NCBI GenBank assembly: GCA_032209605.1
Contig: JASFXZ010000001.1
Span: forward strand, 13,348,256-13,412,255
Origin: Mactromeris polynyma
Taxonomy: Eukaryota > Mollusca > Bivalvia > Venerida > Mactridae
Direction: 5' to 3'
DNA: 64,000 nucleotides
The notes under the pieces were generated by a model. The model did no database searches. It saw nothing but the letters and a program-made list of their open reading frames with translations, and was not told the origin of the DNA. Each line of letters starts with the position of its first letter. Position 1 is the first letter of the stretch. This document shows, in pieces, positions 11,901 through 21,383 of this stretch. The translations under genes were made by a program, and so were the position numbers.

Positions 11901-12859
11901 AATTTGAAACATTGTCATAAATTATCCGAAAATTGTGATTATCCGAAGTTGGTACAAATCTGGGTCATGATCAGTGTTACTCGTTTAAAATGGCACTTTG
12001 ATAATAATAATTAATAATAACATTCACTTAAATGATCAAAGTAAAGTTGCTGAAGTAATATTCGAGAACTTCGATATGAGAATACTGAGCGTCACTCGAT
12101 AAACGGATAAAGAAATTTGCAAACAAAATTGGTGATGCGAGATTCAGTAAAATAACATAGAATTTTGCGCATTTTCGCTGCATCTTAACCTCATTGTTAC
12201 TATACGATACTTCTTGCAAATGATTAATGAATGTTGGAATATAGAAAAACACGTACCATAATTATCTTGTATACACTAAAAATGGTCATCTTGCCAAAAG
12301 TGAATCTCACGATTCCGCTATATTAACGCATGCAGAAAACCACAGGGATACGGCTCATAAACGGACAAATAGGATTTTCGCAAAAGAGAAAAGGGACTTT
12401 TTATTCATATGTTTTATAGCAGGTTCTACATGTTGTGGTTATTACTGATTGTTTCATCATTAATGCATCAATCTATGTTGAATTAATTTGTTTCAATTAC
12501 GGTTACTTTGAGTTGAGGTTGAACTTTTTGTCAAAAATCACCTACCAAAAGTACTTTCAGTTCTTTAATTGATCATATTAGAAATTAATACGCGATTATT
12601 CGGGTAAACCAAAACTGACTCAAATAATCCAGATAACCCGTTTATATCAAGATTCCCCTTCTACAATTGATATATCTCTGACAAATCAGTCACTATGCTC
12701 ATTGAATCTATAATAAATCAGAGGAATGTACATGTACTATTTTCTTGAGACGAATGAATATGGTTGGCGGTACTTTGAATAAACTTCCGGTTGATACGAT
12801 GATAGCAAAGAGACGCTAAAGCGCCTCAAAAATTGAATTTTGTATTCCTCTTTATAATC
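8979..12859. other. AT-rich region without an identified gene; one hAT-type end
   Basis: No protein domain, tRNA or rRNA is recognisable. A GC-rich patch at 11,450-11,545 ends in GCAGCTACGCGCCTG, whose reverse complement CAGGCGCGTAGCTGC resembles the hAT terminus at 2837. No partner end is visible, so it is a solo end. A 7.9-17.7 kb gap in the Gypsy element implies that this region is inserted DNA. Confidence 0.5.
11545..11781 (-). CDS. Unidentified possible exon
   Basis: A 78-codon minus-strand frame has a protein-like composition, for example DSYVYVAYQDDWYTLS and SCKSRLFERLEYTTCDHAE. It lacks the low-complexity look of its neighbours. A possible acceptor (ACTAG) lies just before the ATG on the minus strand. 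The frame runs into the solo hAT-type terminus at 11,531-11,545, so its 3' end may be truncated by that insertion. I do not recognise the family. It may be chance; homology search of the peptide would decide. Confidence 0.22.
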   Translation of the reverse strand: MIFGLIFLPRDANPNPSENPDSYVYVAYQDDWYTLSTIFASDIYDSCKSRLFERLEYTTCDHAEKTLNEYRKHRSAGA

Positions 12860-13965
12860 AAAGCGCTGAAAGCGTAGAAAGACTGGGGCAGACGAAGTTT
12901 CTTGTGTTCTGTAAAGACTTGTCAACCAGAGATTGTAGAAGCATTGTACAACCTCACTCGGGGGTGGAAAGAGGGACTGATTCATTTACAAGCAATTTTA
13001 CTTTGAACGGGTCCATGTATGGACTAGTTTAAACTGGACCATCGATAAGACAGGTTTTAGTTTACCGGCTTCACATTGAAGCGATCTGTGTGTCGGCGAG
13101 TACTCTCACTGTCTTAACGTTTCTTGTTTTTAAACGAACCTTGTTATAAATCATTTGATTGCCAGTGGTCAAGAATTGTCGTTTCTGGGAGGATATTTTA
13201 CGTTAAATTGCATGGGAGGAATTCAAGAAATAAAAGTTGGGGAGTGCCTCATTAAAGGTGTCGTTCTGGGAGGGAATGCAGTAGGGATAAAAAAATACTT
13301 CAATTGTTTGTGATAAATTTTGAAAACAAAAAGCTTTAATAATTATAATAACATTCCTTTTATTGGTAATTGATTTGAAGTATATATATGCATCGTATCG
13401 GAAAATATCGTATCTCCATGTAGTTTTATCGATTCATATGGTATCATGTGATGACCGAATCGTGTCATGCTCTAAATGTAATACCCGTCGAGTGACAGAA
13501 ATGATTAACTTTTCACAATCTAACTTTGTCTGCTTGTCATCCAGTTATAAAACCCGGAATCGTTTACAATATGCTGAATAGGGTTATGTCCGAATTCTGG
13601 TAGTTTCGGCATACTGTTCAGGTCTGTATAACAGATACTGCATTTGCCCGATCATGAGTTTATCCGAAAAAGATATTCGTTTCCATAAAATCTATATTTG
13701 TTTAGCTCCATCAGGTTTTCAACATTTTTCATTCATATACAGCAGCCAATTGACCTTACCAGTTTTCCTGGAAGTAATTATCAACCAGTACTGCCAACTT
13801 CTTCACATGTGCAAGACATTATCGTAGCCAGAGTCACTGAATAACATAACCTGTCCAAAACTGGTAATCGAATCTGGATCTGCTGGCTGATATTCTATCG
13901 CTCTACCAACTGAGCTAGCCCGGCTGGTTTCTTATTTTTGTAAAATGCAAACTTTAATAGTATCC
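12860..13965 (-). repeat. tRNA-derived SINE, copy 1, with internal insertion
   Basis: The minus strand near 13,925 reads GGGCTAGCTCAGTTGGTAGA, a near-perfect pol III A box. A B-box-like GATTCGATTACC follows at about 13,860. The body matches a second copy at 55,241-55,783 across the whole length, including AAAGCGCTGAAAGCG(T/C)AGAA at the far end. Relative to that copy, about 579 bp (12,890-13,468) are extra here, or were lost there. The two copies orient identically. Confidence 0.75.
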
Positions 13966-13976
13966 GAAGTTGATGG

Positions 13977-14021
13977 GAAAAACCAAAGACCTAAATACCA
14001 TATTTAGGTCTTTGGAAAAAC
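13977..14021. mobile_element. 31-bp palindrome with 7-bp target duplication
   Basis: A palindrome at 13,984-14,014 has 14-bp arms (CAAAGACCTAAATA and its complement) around a 3-bp centre. It is bracketed by the direct repeat GAAAAAC at 13,977-13,983 and 14,015-14,021. Inverted termini plus a perfect 7-bp direct repeat are the signature of a DNA-transposon insertion. Nothing lies between the termini. Confidence 0.8.
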
Positions 14022-14619
14022 TAACAGACTCACATGACAGACGATCTAAATTCGTTCCTCCGATATCGAACCGTCAGTACATTAACTTTGTTGATGGCCC
14101 GACTTATACCATAGGTCAACAATAAAAGATTACGTAATTAAGCTAGAATTTAATCTAATCTAAAATTGAAGACTCTGCTCATAGTCATAGACATCGCGAC
14201 CATTTCCTTCCGTGTCACAGAACGGATCGGCCTTTTTTCCATACGCACGGTTTACTGAAAGCCATCCTCACGCTTACCGGTGTAACCATAAAATACCACC
14301 AGTTAAGACATCCCTTGCTTGTTGGACTCAGCGTTTGACTTTTAAGACTACTATATGAATGTATTGCGCTGAGCAATCAATTCATTTGGCTCGTAACTTA
14401 CTTTAATAAATTAATACATTGTCGTGTTATATCGTGTTACGGTTTGTTCATGTAGATGGCGTATCCCGTCAACATCTTACTACATAATGTTTCAATAACT
14501 ATATATTAAAAAGAAAAGTCAAAGTGAAAGTAGAATAACATATGAATTGTGGTAAATCATATTCATATAACAAGATGCACAATGACCAGGCTAGATAAAT
14601 TATAACAACAACTTTTCGT
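14022..14619. other. No gene seen
   Basis: Unique-looking AT-rich sequence between the palindromic insertion and the 69-bp array. No domain, RNA gene or terminal repeat was recognised. Confidence 0.5.
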
Positions 14620-16430
14620 ATATATAAGGTTGTGAGTAAATATGCAGCTTCGGAATAGCCACAGTAATTACAACAACAACTTTTCGTATATATCAGGTAT
14701 TGAGAATGTATACAGCTTGGGGATAGCCACAGTAAATACCAACAAGAACGTCTCTGATTGATCAGGTAATGAGCATTTATGCAGCTTGGGGATAGCCACA
14801 GTAAATTAAAACAAGAACATCTCTGATATATAAGGTATTGAGTATATATGCAGCTTGGGGATAGCCACAGTAAATTACAACAACAACTTTTCGTATATAT
14901 AAGGTATTGAGAATGTATGCAGCTTGGGGATAGCCACAGCAAATTACAACAAGAACGTCTCTGATACATCTGGTATTGAGTATATATATACGAAAAGTTG
15001 TTGTTGTAATTTACTGTGGCTATCCCCAAGCTGCATATATACTCAATACCTGATATATCAGAGACGTTCTTGTTGTAATTTACTGTGGCTATCCCCAAGC
15101 TGCATATATACTCAATACCTTATATATACGAAATGTTTTTGTTATAATTTACTGTGGCTATCCACAAGCTACATATATACTCAATACCTGATCCGTACGA
15201 AAAGTTGTTATTGTAATTAACTGTGGCTATCCCCAAGCTGCATGTATACTCACTACCTGATGTATCAGAGAAGTTCTTGTTGTAATTTACTGTGGCTATC
15301 CCCAAGCTTCATATATATTCAATACCTTATATATCAGAGAAGTTATTGTTGTAATTTACTGTGGCTATCCCCAAGCTGCATGTATACTCACTACCTGATG
15401 TATCAGAGAAGTTCTTGTTGTAATTTACTGTGGCTATCCCCAAGCTGCATATATACTCAATACCTTATATATCAGAGAAATTCTTGTTGTAATTTACTGT
15501 GGCTATCCCCAAGCTGCATGTATACTCACTACCTGATGTATCAGAGAAGTTCTTGTTGTAATTTACTGTGGCTCTCCCCAAGCTGCATATATACTCAATA
15601 CCTTATATGTCAGAGAAGTTCTTGTTGTAATTTACTGTGGCTATCCCCAAGCTGCATACATACTCAATACCATATATATCAGAGAAGTTGTTATTGTAAT
15701 TTACTGTGGCTATCCCCAAGCTTCATATGTTCTCAATACCTTATATATCAGAGAAGTTCTTGTTCGAATTTACTGTGGCTATCCCCAAGCTGCATATATA
15801 CTCAAAACCTGATGTATCAGAGACGTTCTTATTGTAATATACTGTTGCTATCCACAAGCTTGATATGTTCTAAATACCTTATATATCAGAGAAGTTCTTG
15901 TTCGAATTTACTGTGGCTATCCCGAAGCTGCATATATACTCAAAACCTGATGTATCAGAGACGTTCTTATTGTAATATACTGTTGCTATCCACAAGCTTG
16001 ATATGTTCTAAATACCTTATGTATCAGAGAAGTTCTTGTTCGAATTTATTGAATTTATTGTGGCTATCCCCAAGCTGCATTTATACTCAATACCTGATGT
16101 ATCAGAAACGTTCTTATTGTAATATACTGTTGCTATCCACAAGCTTGATATGTTCTAAATACCTTATATATCAGAGAAGTTCTTGTTCGAATTTACTGTG
16201 GCTATCCCGAAGCTGCATATATACTCAATACCTGATGTACCAGAGACGTTCTTATTGTAATATACTGTTGCTATCCCCAAGCTTCATATGTTCTCAATAC
16301 CTTATATATCAGAGAAATTCTTGTTCGAAGTTACTGTCGCTATCCCCAAGCTACATATATACTCAATACCTTATTTATCAGAGAAGTTCTTGTTATAATT
16401 TACTGTGGCTATCCACACGCTTCGTGTACA
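14620..16430. repeat. 69-bp minisatellite in inverted arrangement
   Basis: A 69-bp unit containing TTTACTGTGGCTATCCCCAA repeats about 20 times in + orientation from about 14,990 to 16,425. It repeats about five times in minus orientation from about 14,630 to 14,985. The arms meet near 14,985-14,995, forming a large hairpin. Because 69 is a multiple of three and the unit happens to be open, frames of 397 codons (15,242-16,435, +) and 199 codons (minus) run through it. In the distal part, two diverged 69-mers alternate as a 138-bp dimer. I treat the frames as repeat artefacts. Confidence 0.93.
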
Positions 16431-17443
16431 TGTAGTCATAAGCTCCCATATTGTACAAGGTTTAATTGTAGTATAATAGGAGCGTCTTCTCAAAATATAC
16501 ATCTGTACATTTGCGAATCACTGTCATATGTTTTGTATATCATATCCTTTTTACATGCGTATATAACCACGGACCTATACACCTTGGATTCATGATATCG
16601 ATCAATGTTATCGTTACCTCATATAATATTGCGTTCGCATAGCATCAATTGAACTGTTGAACTTTATTTCGAGGCGCAATTATTACAATTTAAAAATGCT
16701 TAATAATCTGCTATTAAACAAGCCGGATAATTCATCCGGGCGAAACGATCGAACAGAAAAACCGCGCACGCACCGGGTCATTGAGTGTGCGTATAGCGTA
16801 GTCGTGGATATGGAAATAAGTCATTACCTCACAGAACGGCATATGTATCGGGACCACGAGAGCGAATAATATCCTCTAAGAAATTGTTCCAAGTTTATAC
16901 GAAATTCGGTGTGGATGCCAGTTAATGTTTCCATTCGATATCTCCATGCATCGCGGTTTAATAGTGAGAATCGCATCCCATGCTTGCTCTGCACACATGT
17001 TTACTTGTAGTGCGACCTTTATTGAACTCTAGCTTCGATCGCAACATCTCGGCAATTTCCGTACAGTTCGGAAATCAGATAATAACCGATGTTATCCGAA
17101 TGCTCTACCTTATTCCTAACAATACAAAATAACGGACATGGTTTATAAGTCTTCGATGAAATGAATTATTTTTAAAACATGCAATAAAGATTAACAGTAA
17201 CTGCAGCTGTTATTTAACGATTTGCTACAGTATTCAGTCTGCGGTAAAATAATGGACAGAATCCGATTCCGGAATATTGTTCCAACTCGTCTGCCGAGCG
17301 CGTCCAGGTACAAGATAATCCTTTGTTGTCTATAAAAAGTACTTTCTGCGAGCGGGAAATTTTTATGAATGAAAGCGGGAATTGTTTGTGAATGAATCGT
17401 ATCGACGATATACTTAGTAACCTCGGCTGGCAACACACATAGT
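16431..17443. other. No gene seen; one half terminus of the palindrome family
   Basis: AT-rich sequence with no recognised coding. At 16,568 it contains CACGGACCTATA, identical to the first 12 bp of the palindromic insertions at 36,659 and 56,413, but without the second arm. Confidence 0.45.
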
Positions 17444-17732
17444 CCTCCCTAAATTCATCGATTTCTCATTTTTATGTATCAAAAAAAGGTTGTTACCTAG
17501 GACGTTTTAACCAAAAACACTTAAACAATAATTCAACAATATTTTTTGAACCAGATATTTCACTTTAAAATAAAATTCTCACGATGGATTCGGAAACGAA
17601 GATCGGATGTCACGTCAATTCGACATGTTGATTGGTCATTGCAAATGATGCGCAATGATACATAGAGTGGTATCAAACTCGTCTAACTCTGCCATGGCTG
17701 TTTCCAAAATTACGGTTACTAAAGACATGGGG
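17444..17732 (+). repeat. Dispersed repeat A, copy 1
   Basis: This is similar to 61,417-61,717 plus 62,126-62,192, with shared blocks such as CAGATATTTCACTTTAAAAT, GGATTCGGAAACGAAGATC and TTTCCAAAATTACGGTTACT. This copy preserves the empty site (AGAGTGGTATC) of a 408-bp element inserted in the other copy. It appears to be part of a larger unclassified transposon. Confidence 0.8.
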
Positions 17733-18505
17733 CTAACGCCCCAGTCTAAAAACTACACACATAATTAAATGAATAGACCCATTCCTGGATTAGTATTGTG
17801 TACCTTCATGCAACAATTATCACCTATGAATGGAGAAAACAAAACATGTGGAATCTATCAACTAACATAATATAATTGGAGTGACAGTTTAATTTGAAAA
17901 TATTGTGTTTCCTAAGTGGTGCAGAAGATAAGTTCACTTTCTATTCAACATCATTTTGATGCGATTTCTTGGGCATAGATGTAGGACTGGGTGGGGTTTG
18001 TATATTTATATATATGGAGTATTAAAACACATGACTTCTATTAACTGATATTAAATAGCAGTGAAAAAATTCATTCAAATTCATTATTAGTAGTGAATCT
18101 CAATTAATAGATGACCTTTAAATTTTGATATTTTTATACTTTAGTGTCACATTGTTATAGAACAACTAATTACCAATAATGGATCAAGCTTAGTCATGGT
18201 GGATACCAATTGATTGTAAAAAGAAAGTGTCAAAATGTAAATTAAATGAAGACAATATCTCTATTCCCAATACATCCTTTCTTCACCTCCCAGACTTACA
18301 GTCTGCATCCAATGCAAATGCATTTAAATATGGACAAACATTAAATGGGGAAACATCAGTACATTACTTTTCATGAATTTAGGGTCCAAAAGAGTTTATG
18401 AACTTGATTTAAATGTTTATATATAGACACTCATTACACAGACCCTCAGGTGATAAGGGAGTTAATTTATCATTTCATGGTCAATTGTACATCAGGTAGA
18501 TAGGA
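17733..18505 (+). other. Probable 5' leader of the Gypsy gag region
   Basis: AT-rich, non-coding sequence between repeat A and the gag frame. By position it is probably retrotransposon leader resuming after the inserted DNA, but the exact junction cannot be placed without another copy. Confidence 0.4.
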
Positions 18506-19545
18506 ATGTTGTTCCATGATAAATATTTTGAAGATAATAACCATTATTCACTTAGGGGAATGCCACTTAAATTTCATGTTGATCAAAGGCATGCAGATAT
18601 GCCTACATATCAACCTCAAGTATTAAGAAATCAAGATGAACAATTCAAACAATTTGATGTACATTACGCAATGCCGAACTATAGGGGGACCTCCTTAATT
18701 GAAAGTGATAGAAACCAAAGGCAGACAACTCTGCCTACATATCCCTCTCAAGTGTTAAAACGTGGTGCTCACAAAGCTAAAGAACCTGAAAAGTTTGATG
18801 AGGTTTCCACTGATTGGCGTGACTATGTGATTCATTTAGATACTGTTGCAATATGGAATGACTGGAACGAACAAGAAAAGGCCAAACCATTAATTATGAG
18901 TTTAAAGGGAAATGCTCAGAAATTATTGAGTGACATAGTGATTATTATCACCTTCTTAAATCAACAGCTATCATTACTTACTTGAAGTCTTAGGGCGTAG
19001 ATTTAATCCTGTAGAATGGGAGTCAGCTTATCGATGCGAATTCCGAAATCGTAGGCAAACAAAATCTGAATCTGCGGCTATGGATATGCCTTGCAAAAGC
19101 TTTGTCTTCAGGCCTATTCTATGATCAATCCTGAGGCAAGGGAAATATACATCATTGACCAGTTTATCAATGGCCTTTCTAAGCCCGAAGTAAGAAGTGA
19201 TGTTCAATTCAGGCACCCCAATACTATTAATGCAGCGATAGCTTTGGCTATTGAATTTGAGGCTTTTGAGGTGTCACAAGGCATTTTAAGGAAGCCTAGG
19301 TTTGAGTCTGATAATGCTTGCATTAATTTAGTCCAAGACCAGTCAAGTGAATCAGTTAGTCTGGCTGATATTGCCGTTATGTAAAAAATCTCAAATATTA
19401 AAGGCAATAGAAAAAAGGGAGCAGGAGTAGATCAAATAGTAGGGATAGAGCCATTAATTCAGCAAATGTTGAATGCTTCAAGTGTCATAAAAAGGGACAT
19501 TTTGCATCTTCATGCCAAACAAAGGGGTCGGAAAACTAGAATTGG
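18506..19545 (+). pseudogene. gag: Gypsy gag (capsid and nucleocapsid), frameshifted
   Basis: The first frame (18,506-18,985) carries a capsid-like segment, DWRDYVIHLDTVAIWNDWNE followed by KAKPLIMSLKGNAQKLL, the usual Ty3/Gypsy gag block. A frame change near 18,985 leads to FINGLSKPEVRSDVQF, the end of the capsid C-terminal domain. A further break near 19,385 precedes a CCHC zinc knuckle at 19,474-19,515 (C-X2-C-X4-H-X4-C; CFKCHKKGHFASSC). Gag assembles the particle, and the knuckle packages RNA. At least two frame breaks make this copy non-functional. It lies directly upstream of the protease, as expected. Confidence 0.85.
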
Positions 19546-19677
19546 CTGAATCTGAGCCCAATGTTCAGCCAATAAAACATCAAATAATCATGGGCAGCCC
19601 AACACTATTTTGAATTCAGTCAAGAAAAGATCCTGTCTATTTGCTAAGATGGTAATAAAATTTATTGTTGCCAAGCT

Positions 19678-20121
19678 TTGATTGATTCAGGTTCAAGCGC
19701 AAGTATTATTTCAGCCAATTTAGCCAATCGGTTGAAGATTGATACTAACAAACTGAAAAGGGTAGCTCATACCCTAACAGCTGCAAATGGTGGTCATATT
19801 GACGTAATGGGACAAATTGAAATTGATTTTGAAATAGACAATGAATTGTTCTCATATGAATTCTTAGTGGCTCCAATAGATGAAATTAATGTTATACTCG
19901 GGGATAATTTCTTAGAACACTGTGATGTCAGTTTGAAATTTGGCAAAGCTCTCATGCAAATAGGCAAACATAAGATAAAATTATCTAGGCAAGAAAGTAA
20001 CAAATTAGCCTGTATTAGGTTAGACTCCTCTGCTACCATTCCAGCTGATTCTGAAATCACTGTCTGTGGGCATATAGATGGGTCCATTTATGGAAAAAGA
20101 AGGGATGGTGGAGCCATATAA
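19678..20121 (+). pseudogene. pol: Gypsy aspartic protease
   Basis: The frame opens with IDSGSSASIISANLANRL, containing the catalytic Asp-Ser-Gly triad. About 75 residues later comes NVILGDNFLEHCDVSL, matching the ILG-x-DFL block of retropepsins. The segment is continuous for about 145 codons and then stops before the RT region. The protease matures Gag-Pol in the particle. Codons flanking the segment are out of frame with gag and RT, so it is a relic within a dead pol gene. Confidence 0.85.
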
Positions 20122-20429
20122 GATTATCAGTAAGAAGGGATTACTCATGGCTAAAACAGTTATTGATACCACTCAATCAGAGATTCCTGTTTCTCATTCA
20201 TCAATATAACTGATAGAAATATCAAAATAGACCAAAATCTAACTGTAGCAAGTATTCAGCCTATCACATATGTAAGCAATATTGATAATGATCACAAGCA
20301 GGTTCCGGACACTGTAAATCTACCCACTCTTTTGCAACCATTACTAGATGAAGCTTCGGAAAACTAAGATAGTGAACAACAAAATAAACTTAAGGGCCTT
20401 CTATACGAAAATACAGGGATATTTTTACG

Positions 20430-20860
20430 GATAGTTACGGTAATGCCATTTGGTCTATGCAATGCACCAGCAACTTTTGAACGCTTGATTGAACTTGTAT
20501 TACGTGGCATGCAATGGAAACAATGTCTTCGTTACCTAGACGACATCATTGTCTTTGGCAACTCATTTGAAGCCACTCTTATACATTTGCGTGAAGTGTT
20601 CTCTAGAATTAGAACAGCTAACCTGATATTAAAACCCAAGAAATGTCATTTGTTGAAAACCCAAGTGAGTATTTAGGTCACATTGTTTCCGAAAAGGGCA
20701 TAGCTTGTAATCCAAGCAAAGTACAAGCTGTACAATCGTGGTCAGTTCCGCGAGATAAAATTGAACTAAAAAGCTGTTTAGACCTTCTTAGCTATTACAG
20801 AAAATGTTCACAGTAAGCTTCCAATTAAATGAGTTGACCCAAAAACGTAGGAAGTTTCTC
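20430..20860 (+). pseudogene. pol: Gypsy reverse transcriptase, large internal deletion
   Basis: The RT starts abruptly at MPFGLCNAPATFERL (20,443), followed by LRYLDDIIVFGNS with the catalytic DD pair. LKPKKCHLL follows and then, after a one-base frame change near 20,660, YLGHIVSEKGI. The upstream fingers and first palm block, normally about 130-150 residues with LDL-x-SGY and the KTAF region, are missing. The sequence jumps from a short LYENTGIFL segment directly to MPFGLC. The copy therefore cannot polymerise. It continues toward the RNase H at about 20,950. Confidence 0.85.
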
Positions 20861-20949
20861 TGGACTGATGCATGTCAGTCTAGTTTCGAACAAATTAAAC
20901 ATAAATTAATATCCCCTACCATTCTGTCCTTTCCTACAAGCACTGGCAA

Positions 20950-21060
20950 GTTTATATAAAACACTGATGGTTCTCAGACCGGGGTGGGCGCAGTATTGTC
21001 GCAAGTTCAAAATGGAGAAGAAAAAGTAATTTCTTATGCTAGTAAAACGTTAAATAAATC
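20950..21060 (+). pseudogene. pol: Gypsy RNase H, N-terminal half (split by insertion)
   Basis: TDGSQTGVGAVLSQ gives the first catalytic Asp region of the RNase H, and ISYASKTLNKS follows. The frame is then cut at 21,060 by the foldback-type element and resumes at 29,813. Joining across the insertion restores the expected reading order, which shows that the insertion happened after the Gypsy element was in place. Confidence 0.85.
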
Positions 21061-21383
21061 AGGGACGTCAAGTTGGTTACTTATTCCCTATTCCCTATTC
21101 GTTACTTATTCCCTATTCCCTATTCGTTACCTATTCGTTACCTATTCCCTATTCCCTATTCGTTACCTATTCGTTACCTATTCCCTATTCCCTATTCGTT
21201 ACCTATTCGTTACTTATTCCCTATTCCCTATTCGTTCCCTATTCGTTCCCTATTCGTTCCCTATTCGCTTTTTCTACATTGCATCTTTTAATTATTTCTT
21301 TTCATGTCCCTGGTGTTAGCTAGAGGTTTGTAGAGTTGAAAAAACCTTGTTAGCGCACACGTACCAGGTTCTGCGCTCGACTG

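Noticed and set aside
15242..16435. A 397-codon cysteine-rich open frame
   Set aside because: It is the translation of a 69-bp tandem repeat whose unit is open in that frame. It has no start context, domain or splice support. It is kept only as a finding to test.
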